Positions 1-5,827 of a stretch of 12,619 nt of DNA are shown in pieces. The stretch comes from Nitrospira sp. Lineage in GTDB: Bacteria > Nitrospirota > JACRHL01. The notes below the pieces were generated by a model. That model did no database searches. It was given only the letters and a program-made list of their open reading frames with translations, and was not told the DNA's origin. Both the position numbers and the translations under genes were made by a program. How positions within the stretch are numbered: position 1 is the first letter of the stretch; each line of letters starts with the position of its first letter. The DNA is taken from contig JALWRU010000416.1 in the NCBI GenBank assembly GCA_026994095.1, positions 1 to 12,619 on the forward strand. The letters run 5' to 3'.

Positions 1-1122
1 CCGTGAATCGGTGCGGCTGTCGTCCCGACGGAAGCTGCCGCGCTTGTCGTCGCGACCTCGTGAATCGGTGCGGCTGTCGTCCCGACGGAAGCTGCCGCGT
101 TGGTTGTCACGACCCCGTGAATCGGTGCGTCTGTCTTCCTTGCGGGGTGTTCGGGGGCGCTCATCGCGACCGGTCACATGCCGGGGTGGCAGACCACTGC
201 GTTGGCGCGGTGCCGGACGGGTGGCGGCAGCGCCTTCCGAATGCCAGTCTTGCGGCTCTGGAAGCGCGTCCTCTAAGGGTTCCGGCTCGGTCTGGCGGCG
301 TCGGATGCGCCCCTTGGACGGTCCGGCGTCCGGGCGATCGCGACCGCGCTCCACCGGCACGAAGGTGTCCAGATCAGGTCGGCCTACGGGCGGCGGAACC
401 TGCTCGCCACGGGCCAGCGCGCTCAACCGCTCAATCTCGCGGGGGGTCAGTACACGCCACTCACCCGGCTGCAGTTTGCCCGCTCCCAAAAAGGCGTATC
501 CCACCCGTTTGAGTTTCACCACGCTGTGGTGGATGTGGTCAAACATGCGTCGAATCTGACGGTAACGCCCCTCGGTGAGGATGACCGTGAACCAGGCGTT
601 GGTGCGGGTGGTCTCTTCCAACTCCACTGTGGCCGGTGCGGTGCGTCCGTCCTCCAGCCGCACCCCTTTGCGCAGCAACATCAACGCGCGCTCTCCGGGA
701 ACCCCTTTGGTTTTGACCCGGTACCGTTTGGGGATGCCGCTTTTCGGGTGCATCAGGAGGTTGGCCAGATCGCCGTCGTTGGTCATCAACAACAGCCCCT
801 CCGAGTCCAGATCCAGCCTCCCCACCGGGAACAGGCGCAGGGGATGGTTCTCAAAAAACTCGCCCACGGTGGGACGGTCTTCATCCGGCGCCTGAGTGGT
901 GAGCACCCCGCGGGGCTTGTAGAACAGCAGGGTCTCTTTGCGATTTTCGCACGGGATGAGCTGGCCCTTGACCTTGATATGGTCGGTGGACGGGTCGGCT
1001 TTGTCGCCGAGTGTGGCCACACGGCCATTGACGGTAACCCGGCCCTCCAGAATTAAGGTTTCGGCCACTCGGCGCGAGGCGATCCCGGCGCGGGAGATGA
1101 TTTTTTGAAGGCGATCAGACAT
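1..1122 (-). CDS. rluB: 23S rRNA pseudouridine synthase, RsuA/RluB family (3' end beyond window)
   Basis: Isomerises a specific uridine of rRNA to pseudouridine; RluB acts on 23S rRNA during large-subunit maturation. The 374 visible codons begin MSDRLQKIISRAGIASRR, an S4 RNA-binding domain (about residues 2-50). The catalytic domain follows, with GRLDLDSEGLLLMTNDGDLA at 101-120, where D104 is the expected catalytic aspartate, and EGRYRQIRRMF as the later conserved block. After about residue 255 the protein turns into a hydrophilic Arg/Asp/Pro-rich tail ending in 19-residue repeats and is still open at base 1. Such a tail is probably disordered and RNA-binding. The ATG at 1122 is the only start that keeps the full S4 domain; no strong Shine-Dalgarno precedes it. 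RluB is preferred over RsuA or RluE because of the long basic tail, but the target position is inferred. Confidence 0.9.
   Translation of the reverse strand, partial: MSDRLQKIISRAGIASRRVAETLILEGRVTVNGRVATLGDKADPSTDHIKVKGQLIPCENRKETLLFYKPRGVLTTQAPDEDRPTVGEFFENHPLRLFPVGRLDLDSEGLLLMTNDGDLANLLMHPKSGIPKRYRVKTKGVPGERALMLLRKGVRLEDGRTAPATVELEETTRTNAWFTVILTEGRYRQIRRMFDHIHHSVVKLKRVGYAFLGAGKLQPGEWRVLTPREIERLSALARGEQVPPPVGRPDLDTFVPVERGRDRPDAGPSKGRIRRRQTEPEPLEDALPEPQDWHSEGAAATRPAPRQRSGLPPRHVTGRDERPRTPRKEDRRTDSRGRDNQRGSFRRDDSRTDSRGRDDKRGSFRRDDSRTDSR
4..134. repeat. 57-bp in-frame tandem repeat in the rluB tail
   Basis: The motif TGAATCGGTGCG recurs at 4, 61 and 118 (third copy ends GCGT), a period of 57 bp or 19 codons. 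The first two units are nearly identical and the third decays after about 15 bases. On the coding (minus) strand a unit reads roughly DSRGRDDKRGSFRRDDSRT. Because the window starts inside the array, the total copy number is unknown. Confidence 0.9.
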
Positions 1123-1285
1123 AACCGACTATTGTACTCTTTTTGTGCTCACTAGTGGGGATTTCTGCCGGGACGCTGAAATTGGTAAATGTTTTCTTTT
1201 TTTTCAGTATAAGCCTTTGGTTTTGTTCAGGTCTTTTATGAAGTAGGAAAATTTTTTCACAAGATACGGTATGGGGTATTGAAGA
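1123..1285. promoter_or_regulatory. AT-rich intergenic zone, probable divergent promoters
   Basis: This stretch is much more AT-rich than its surroundings, with T runs at about 1194-1204 and 1252-1257. It lies upstream of both rluB (minus) and the candidate RNA (plus). On the minus strand a TATACT hexamer (1206-1211) resembles a -10 box about 84 bases before the rluB start, and a TACAAT (1130-1135) lies very close to that start. On the plus strand TTCACA (1256-1261) followed by TATTGA is a weak candidate with poor spacing. No pair of boxes is convincing, so only the zone is called. Confidence 0.35.
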
Positions 1286-1289
1286 GCGT

Positions 1290-1481
1290 TGCTGGCAGGT
1301 CTATGCTGTGGGGGACACGGGACCAATGGTTGACGGCAACCCACCTTGCCTCCCTGAGGGACCGTGTCGACTGGACACCAGATGCGCCGTCAAGGTTGCC
1401 GGGGAGCTGGGGGGCACCGGGGCAACCGGCGCGTCGTTGTCCGCGGGTCGGGGATGTTCGCATCCCCGACCCGTTTTTTTT
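1290..1481 (+). ncRNA. Candidate structured small RNA with its own terminator
   Basis: No convincing reading frame covers this intergenic stretch, yet it is dense in complementary segments and ends in a textbook intrinsic terminator. Visible helices: 1314-1320 with 1362-1368 (GACACGG/CCGTGTC) enclosing two adjacent hairpins, 1335-1339/1346-1350 and 1351-1354/1358-1361; hairpin 1371-1374/1378-1381; then 1384-1388/1428-1432 stacked on 1394-1400/1421-1427 (GGTTGCC/GGCAACC). An alternative 8-bp helix, 1330-1337 with 1386-1393 (TTGACGGC/GCCGTCAA), would exclude two of these. The next gene downstream (tpx) is on the opposite strand, so this is not a leader; a free-standing RNA fits best. I do not recognise a family: it lacks the SRP RNA, tmRNA and RNase P signatures. 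The 5' end is a guess. Confidence 0.5.
1444..1481 (+). terminator. Intrinsic terminator of the candidate RNA
   Basis: A perfect 13-bp stem (CGGGTCGGGGATG, 1444-1456, with 1461-1473) closes on a TTCG tetraloop and is followed by eight T residues (1474-1481). No plus-strand gene ends just upstream, which implies a non-coding plus-strand transcript. Confidence 0.9.
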
Positions 1482-1522
1482 GCCCTGCCAAATCGGCGAC
1501 CCGGGGCCTGCCGGATTTCACA

Positions 1523-1562
1523 CAAAAAAAACGGGTCAGGGAGTGGCTACTCCCTGACCCGT
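1523..1562 (-). terminator. Intrinsic terminator of tpx
   Basis: A perfect 14-bp stem (1531-1544 with 1549-1562, ACGGGTCAGGGAGT and its complement) around a four-base loop is followed, in the minus direction, by a run of U encoded by the A tract 1524-1530. It lies about 55 bases past the tpx stop codon. Confidence 0.9.
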
Positions 1563-1616
1563 CATTCGGTCAGTGGCCCTGGTCTATGCAGGGCAACTCA
1601 CTGCCAGGTTGCGCGA

Positions 1617-2150
1617 TCAGGCGCTGGCAGCGGCCCCACCCATGGCTGCACGGGCAGCATCCAGAGCGGCGTCATAGTTCGGGTGCTCGGTCATCTCCGG
1701 CACGATCTCCTTGTAGGTGATGCGGTTGTCCGCACCGACCACAAAGATGGCCCGATGATCCAGACGGTGCTCTTTGATCAGCACGCCGTACTTGGTGCCG
1801 AAGTCGGCAGTCAAGTAGTCGGACAGCACCTCGACCTTGTCGATACCAGCGGTCTCGCAGAAGCGGTTACCGGCAAACGGCAGGTCCATGGAGATGGTCA
1901 GAATCTTCACATCACCCAGTTTGGCAGCCTCTTCGTTAAAACGACGGGTCTGCTGGTCGCACACCGGGGTGTCCAGCGAGGGGACGGCGCTGATGATGCG
2001 CACGGTGCCGTTGAAGTCGGTGCTGTTCACGTCGCCGAGGCCTTTACGCACGGTAAAGTCGGGGGCGGTGTCGCCTACGTTCAGTTCCGGCCCGATCAGG
2101 GTCAGCGGGTTGCCTTTCAAGGTGGCGACGTTGGTGCGCTCCTGTGCCAT
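1617..2150 (-). CDS. tpx: Thiol peroxidase Tpx (atypical 2-Cys peroxiredoxin)
   Basis: Reduces hydrogen peroxide and alkyl hydroperoxides with electrons from thioredoxin, as part of the oxidative-stress defence. In Gram-negatives it is cytoplasmic or periplasmic; no signal peptide is visible here. The 177-residue product has the Tpx signature PSLDTPVCDQQTRRFNEEA carrying the peroxidatic cysteine (C64) and DLPFAGNRFC carrying the resolving cysteine (C98). The 34-residue spacing equals that of C61/C95 in E. coli Tpx. The C-terminal EIVPEMTEHPNYDAAL block is also typical. Two in-frame ATGs lie six bases apart (2156 and 2150). GGAG at 2158-2161 is one base from the first and seven from the second, so the second (MAQERTNV) is chosen. 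The gene has its own terminator and is divergent from the PilZ gene, so it is probably monocistronic. Confidence 0.96.
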   Translation of the reverse strand: MAQERTNVATLKGNPLTLIGPELNVGDTAPDFTVRKGLGDVNSTDFNGTVRIISAVPSLDTPVCDQQTRRFNEEAAKLGDVKILTISMDLPFAGNRFCETAGIDKVEVLSDYLTADFGTKYGVLIKEHRLDHRAIFVVGADNRITYKEIVPEMTEHPNYDAALDAARAAMGGAAASA

Positions 2151-2156
2151 GGTCAT

Positions 2157-2402
2157 TCTCCGTATTTGATTAAAATCGTGGATGCAAAACAGCTGTCTTG
2201 CCTAGTCTTTTTACGATAAGTTCATCATCCTACGGCGGCTGGAGCTACTGTGCAAGTGGCATCCTTTCGCCGGGGACCGCTCCATCCGGTAAAGCTTGCC
2301 GTCGGGCTGACCGACATAGTGTGGGAGAGCGTTCGGCGACCTATGTGCCGACCATCTGATGCAAGCGGCTAGTGAACCGGGCCTGCCCACTTAAGGAGCG
2401 CC
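2157..2402. other. Intergenic region between divergent tpx and PilZ genes
   Basis: About 245 bases with no credible gene. It must hold the promoters of tpx (minus) and the PilZ gene (plus). A small 5-bp hairpin, GTCGG/CCGAC, lies near 2302-2316. I see no convincing -35/-10 pair, operator palindrome or riboswitch. Confidence 0.5.
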
Positions 2403-2804
2403 ATGATCGCCAACACGGACAATCGACGAAAGTCCAGCCGCATGCCGCTGGAGATATGGGTGTCGGAGTCCGACCTGCTGCATTCATTTGTGGGCTTTGG
2501 GCGCGACATCAGCGTGGGCGGCATGTTTGTTAAATCGCCCGCACCTTTGGAAGAGGGCACCCGCTGCCGGGTTACCTTTGTATTGGGTGGCAGGCAAGGC
2601 AAAGAGCTGGCCTGCAACGCCGACGTATTGCCGTCGGTCACCAGGGAGCCCGGTTTTCGGCTGCGCTTCGACGGTCAGCCGTCACGTCTGTCCATGACCC
2701 TTGCGCCGGTCATGGAGCGGTTGAATAGCGTCACCAAGTCCGAGGTTTCGCGCAGCGATCTGGAGATCGTGATAGAGATCATCGAGCCCCCCCAAAAGCG
2801 GTAG
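2403..2804 (+). CDS. Small PilZ-domain protein, probable cyclic-di-GMP receptor
   Basis: This 133-residue protein is essentially one PilZ domain. It carries the two c-di-GMP-binding motifs of the family: the RxxxR loop as RRKSSR (residues 8-13) and D-x-S-x-x-G as DISVGGMFVKSP (from about residue 35). Stand-alone PilZ proteins act as cytoplasmic adaptors for motility, type IV pili, polysaccharide export or transcription; nothing here shows which output it serves. A tail of about 35 residues (SMTLAPVMERLNSV onward) is probably helical. AAGGAG ends five bases before the ATG and supports the start. It is the only protein-coding gene on the plus strand in the window. Its stop is ten bases from the end of convergent folD, with no separate terminator. 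A 7-C run sits near the 3' end (2787-2793). Confidence 0.9.
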   Translation: MIANTDNRRKSSRMPLEIWVSESDLLHSFVGFGRDISVGGMFVKSPAPLEEGTRCRVTFVLGGRQGKELACNADVLPSVTREPGFRLRFDGQPSRLSMTLAPVMERLNSVTKSEVSRSDLEIVIEIIEPPQKR

Positions 2805-2814
2805 CATCTGCCTG

Positions 2815-3687
2815 TCAGGCTGGGGACCCCGGCGCGGGAGGTGCCCCCTCCGCCGCCGCAACGGTATTGAACAACAGCATGGTGACCGTCATGGGGCCGA
2901 CCCCTCCCGGCACCGGTGTGATGGCTCCGGCCACCTGACTGACCCCTTCAAAATCCACATCGCCGCACAGACCACCCTCGGGCTTGCGATGAATCCCCAC
3001 ATCGATGACCGTAGCCCCCGGCTGGATCATGTCAGCGGTAATGAACATCGGCTTGCCGATGGCCGCGCAGACCAGATCGGCACGCCGGACCACCTGGGCC
3101 AGATCGGCGGTGCGGGAGTGGCACAGGGTGACCGTGGCCCGTGCCTGGGTCAACATGTGGGCCAGGGGCCGCCCCACATTGCCAACCCCGATGACCACCG
3201 CCTGCTGGCCGGTGACCGGGATGTTGCACTCGGTCAGCAGGGTCATGATGCCCAGCGGAGTGCAGGGGGCGTAGGCCGCCTCACCCATGACAAAGCGCCC
3301 GATATTGAGGGCGTGAAAACCGTCGATGTCCTTGTGGGGGGGGACCCGATTGACACACTGCACCGGGTCCAGATGGTCCGGTAGCGGCAGTTGCACCAGA
3401 ATGCCACTGACCTGATCGTCGGCGGCCAGCTGGTCGATGAGCGCCAGCACCGTCTGCTGATCGACATCGGCGGGCAATTGATGCACGCGGGACTCAATCC
3501 CCACCTGGGCACAGGCCTTCTGTTTGTTGGCCACATAGACCTGTGAGGCCGGGCTGTCGCCCACCAGCAGCACATCCAGCCGGGCCGACAGGCCTCGGGC
3601 CGTCAGCGCATTGACCCGTTCAGTAAGGCGATCCCGCAGGGTGGCGGATACGGCTTTGCCATCGAGAATGCGGGCGCTACTGGGCAT
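2815..3687 (-). CDS. folD: Bifunctional methylenetetrahydrofolate dehydrogenase/cyclohydrolase FolD
   Basis: Interconverts 5,10-methylene-, methenyl- and 10-formyl-tetrahydrofolate in the cytoplasm, supplying one-carbon units. The 290-residue length is normal. Catalytic residues align with E. coli FolD: Y51 and K55 in YVANKQKACAQVG, Q99 in GILVQLPLPDHLD, D122 in HKDIDGF; the C-terminal PGGVGPMT signature is intact. Odd feature: the nucleotide-binding loop, usually G-x-S-x-x-V-G before (R/K)P, here reads GVGNVG (167-172), one residue short and without the Ser. This looks like a classical GxGxxG Rossmann loop and may affect cofactor choice. The start is MPSSAR at 3687, with AAAGGA five bases upstream; the open frame runs further upstream but into the Sel1 gene. 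The tail is Ala/Pro-rich. The previous gene on the strand ends 76 bases upstream. Confidence 0.96.
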   Translation of the reverse strand: MPSSARILDGKAVSATLRDRLTERVNALTARGLSARLDVLLVGDSPASQVYVANKQKACAQVGIESRVHQLPADVDQQTVLALIDQLAADDQVSGILVQLPLPDHLDPVQCVNRVPPHKDIDGFHALNIGRFVMGEAAYAPCTPLGIMTLLTECNIPVTGQQAVVIGVGNVGRPLAHMLTQARATVTLCHSRTADLAQVVRRADLVCAAIGKPMFITADMIQPGATVIDVGIHRKPEGGLCGDVDFEGVSQVAGAITPVPGGVGPMTVTMLLFNTVAAAEGAPPAPGSPA

Positions 3688-3763
3688 GGGGGTCCTTTCA
3701 GCAATATAGGGGCTTGCCCCATCATACCTGCTGCCTCCGGCCCGGTCACGGTCAGCAGCCTGA

Positions 3764-4777
3764 TCACAGGGAGGCCGCCAGCGCCCCCTGCAACTGGGCC
3801 ACTTTGGCATTGTCCGGTGCCAGCGCCTGCATCTGTGCCAAGGTGTTGCGGGCCTTGTGCAGACGTTTGTCCTGCAGGTATCCGAAACCGGCTTTATAGA
3901 ACCAGCGGATGGCGGTTTTGTCGCTGGCGGTGACACCGGTACCGCTCTGATAGGCCTCACCCAACTGCTGCATGGCGTCGGCATTGCCCTGCTTGGCGGC
4001 CTTTTTCAACAGCTTGATGGCCACCGCCGGATCGGCCTCTATACCCTTGCCGTGCAGCAGCAATTCACCCAGCAGATACTGGCCGTCGCTCTGACCCTGG
4101 TCGGCGGCCTGTTGCAGCAGGGCCACCGCCTTGGGCAGATCGGTCTCAACCCCTCGGCCCGTCAGATAGAGCCGCGCCAGCGAAGTTTGCGCCTCCACTA
4201 CCCCTGCATCGGCACCCCGCTGAAACCAGTGGGCCGCCAGCACCGGGTCCAGCGGAACCCCCAGACCGGCCAGATAGAGTTCGCCTAACATATGGAAGGC
4301 CCACGGCTCGCCCTTGTCGGCCCCGTGCTGGATCCACTCGGCTGCGCGAACCTGATCGCGGGTGCTGGGGCGACGTTGGCTGGCCGGGTCGGCCTGACCG
4401 GCTTCGGCGATTGGGGCGGCCAGTTCGGCTACCACCGCTGACGGTGACGCCGGTGCCGGATCGGGTGCGGGGCGGGCTGCAACCGGTGCAGGCGAGGCCG
4501 GTGCAGGCGAGGCCGGTGCAGGGTCAGCCAACGCTTCCAACGGCATGGCGGGTGGCAGGCCAGCATCTTCGGTATCGGTGGCCCTGGTGGCCGGTGTGGC
4601 ATGCAGGGCGCTGAGTGCCGACACCACATCGGCGGGAGGCGGGGCAGCGGCACGCGGGGTTGCGCAGCCGCTGACAGTAGCCATCAGCAGCAGGCATACA
4701 CCACCAAGGAGCGGGGTGGGGAACCAGGAAGCGGATCGTCGGGGGGGATTCGCAAGGGTGCGGGGGGAGTCTGTCAT
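3764..4777 (-). CDS. Sel1-repeat (SLR) lipoprotein
   Basis: A 337-residue probable lipoprotein: a hydrophobic stretch (about 22-34) ends in the lipobox VSGC, making C38 the lipidated residue after signal peptidase II cleavage. Next comes a long Pro/Ala/Ser linker (to about residue 140, including ADPAPASPAPASPAP), then four 36-residue Sel1-like repeats such as AAHWFQRGADAGVVEAQ and LARLYLTGRGVETD, and a short helical C-terminus. Sel1 repeats form TPR-like solenoids that bind proteins; bacterial examples serve signalling, envelope and secretion roles. No enzyme domain is present, so a scaffold or adaptor on the periplasmic face is likely; the partner is unknown. AAGGA lies six bases before the ATG at 4777, and the lipoprotein signal confirms that start over a longer open frame reaching 4900. 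It lies upstream of folD on the same strand. Confidence 0.88.
   Translation of the reverse strand: MTDSPRTLANPPRRSASWFPTPLLGGVCLLLMATVSGCATPRAAAPPPADVVSALSALHATPATRATDTEDAGLPPAMPLEALADPAPASPAPASPAPVAARPAPDPAPASPSAVVAELAAPIAEAGQADPASQRRPSTRDQVRAAEWIQHGADKGEPWAFHMLGELYLAGLGVPLDPVLAAHWFQRGADAGVVEAQTSLARLYLTGRGVETDLPKAVALLQQAADQGQSDGQYLLGELLLHGKGIEADPAVAIKLLKKAAKQGNADAMQQLGEAYQSGTGVTASDKTAIRWFYKAGFGYLQDKRLHKARNTLAQMQALAPDNAKVAQLQGALAASL
4483..4527. repeat. 15-bp tandem repeat coding for the Pro/Ala linker
   Basis: CCGGTGCAGGCGAGG occurs exactly at 4483 and 4498 and in degenerate form at 4513. It encodes five-residue Ala/Ser/Pro units (PASPA) in the linker of the Sel1 lipoprotein. Linker length may therefore vary between strains. 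Confidence 0.8.
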
Positions 4778-4856
4778 GGCGGTCCTTATGCGTGGGTGGC
4801 TCCCGGCGAGTAGGGACGGTTGGCGGCGGTGGCGTCGCCCGTGGGGGAAACAAAGT

Positions 4857-4894
4857 GCCCCGCCACTACCAACGGACGGAGGCAGTGACGGGGC
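4857..4894 (-). terminator. Possible weak terminator after the helical exported protein
   Basis: An 11-bp stem with one mismatch (GCCCCGCCACT, 4857-4867, with 4884-4894) has a 16-base loop. In the minus direction it is followed by ACTTTGTTTC, only moderately U-rich. It lies about 85 bases past the stop at 4979 and before the Sel1 gene, so it could separate the two transcripts or attenuate read-through. Confidence 0.35.
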
Positions 4895-4978
4895 GGGCAA
4901 CGTGACACTACCGGGCGGGGTAATATCACGCTACCACAGGGTTGTAAATTGGCCTAGGCGTTGGGTCAGGCAATTGAC

Positions 4979-5665
4979 CTAATCATTGGCATTGATCGGG
5001 AACAGGTGGTCGTGAATCTCTGCGATGCGCTCATCCACCGACTCGCGGGTGAGTGGTACACGGGCATCGATTTTGGCGGCCATGTCGGCCAGTGTGGCTT
5101 CAATGGATTCCAGGTCGTTCTCCAGGTGATAGGCCCCTTTCAACTGGGCCTCCTTGAGGTCGATGACCGCCTGTTGCAGGTAATATTTCAGGTCGCTGTT
5201 GCGTTTTTTACCCAGCGCGGTGGCCGCCCGGTTTAAGTGGGCTTCGGCCTTCAGGATGGCGGCGTTGATCTGTAGCGTATACAGCTCAATCTCCAGCTCA
5301 TCGGCCAGCACTGCAGCGTTGGCGGGCAACTTGTCCACGCTGAGCTTGGCCAGCAACCGGTCGATGGCCTCGATACCCGGGGTGATGAACTCCTCGTCCC
5401 GCACCAGCCGCCGCGCCTCGGTGACCGCCTGTCGGACAGCGGTCAAGCCCGATTGGAAGAGCGGTGTGGTGGCCTTGCCAGCCAGTTCTACCGCATCGCG
5501 GGAGACGCGGGTGGCGTTCAGGTAGGCAGAGGTGAGCTGTGCGCCGACCTTGTCCATGGTGTCGGCAGGCACTCCCAGCGCCAGCGCCGGAACCGACGGC
5601 AGGGCCAGACTTGTGGCGAGGCCGCCAATGAGTACAAAGCGGGTCAATACATTCGGCAGGGACAT
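4979..5665 (-). CDS. Uncharacterised exported helical protein
   Basis: I do not firmly recognise this 228-residue protein. It starts with a Sec signal peptide (hydrophobic core about 10-22, likely cleavage after VPALA at residue 29). No lipobox or later membrane segment is visible, so it should be periplasmic or secreted. The rest is almost entirely amphipathic helix, rich in Ala, Leu, Glu, Lys and Arg, including EIELYTLQINAAILKAEAHL, SDLKYYLQQAVIDLKEAQL and a closing stretch with ESVDERIAEIHDHLF. The mature part has no cysteine. The pattern, with LPANA in the middle followed by helical pairs, faintly resembles YfdX-type exported proteins, but this is a hunch. GGAG eight bases before the ATG supports the start. 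It lies 162 bases downstream of uppP on the same strand and 201 bases upstream of the Sel1 lipoprotein. Confidence 0.8.
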   Translation of the reverse strand: MSLPNVLTRFVLIGGLATSLALPSVPALALGVPADTMDKVGAQLTSAYLNATRVSRDAVELAGKATTPLFQSGLTAVRQAVTEARRLVRDEEFITPGIEAIDRLLAKLSVDKLPANAAVLADELEIELYTLQINAAILKAEAHLNRAATALGKKRNSDLKYYLQQAVIDLKEAQLKGAYHLENDLESIEATLADMAAKIDARVPLTRESVDERIAEIHDHLFPINAND

Positions 5666-5795
5666 GGGGACACTCCAGCAACAATCTCAGGTTTCGGCCC
5701 CCTGAAACGAATCAGGCCGGGCCGTTGATAAGACCAGCATAGAGGCGCAGTCTGAACCCAACATGAACAGCACATCGGTTTTTAGGAGGGGGGGT

Positions 5796-5810
5796 GATCT
5801 GCGGCAGATC
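5796..5810. repeat. Short palindrome downstream of uppP
   Basis: GATCTGC-G-GCAGATC is a perfect 7-bp inverted repeat around one central base, 17 bases past the uppP stop. There is no adjacent U run, so a terminator is not supported; an operator or chance palindrome is possible. A 7-G run directly precedes it. The rest of the 162-base gap up to 5666 shows nothing clear. Confidence 0.4.
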
Positions 5811-5827
5811 GCGGCAGTGGAGGGGGG

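Noticed and set aside
1..134. CRISPR-like repeat at the left edge
   Set aside because: Units are directly adjacent, 57 bp, in frame, and encode protein; there are no unique spacers.
1285..1481. 6S RNA, SRP RNA or a riboswitch as identity of the structured RNA
   Set aside because: 6S would need one long rod pairing the 5' and 3' halves, which fails outside 1330-1337/1386-1393. The SRP tip sequence is absent. A riboswitch needs a downstream plus-strand gene, and there is none. GGCAACC alone, although found in SAM riboswitches, is not enough.
1308..2219. A 303-codon plus-strand open frame across the candidate RNA and tpx
   Set aside because: It is antisense to the well-supported tpx gene and runs through two terminators; its protein has no recognisable domain.
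2251..2275. Sigma-54-like promoter (TGGCATCCTTTCGC) upstream of the PilZ gene
   Set aside because: The spacing between GG and GC is nine, not ten, and several consensus bases are missing.
3688..3984. Upstream extension of folD to 3984
   Set aside because: It would overlap the end of the Sel1 gene and add a non-family N-terminus. MPSSAR at 3687 has a Shine-Dalgarno and matches the FolD N-terminus.
4778..4900. Longer N-terminus for the Sel1 lipoprotein starting at 4900
   Set aside because: It would bury the lipoprotein signal behind about 40 extra residues; the ATG at 4777 has AAGGA correctly spaced.
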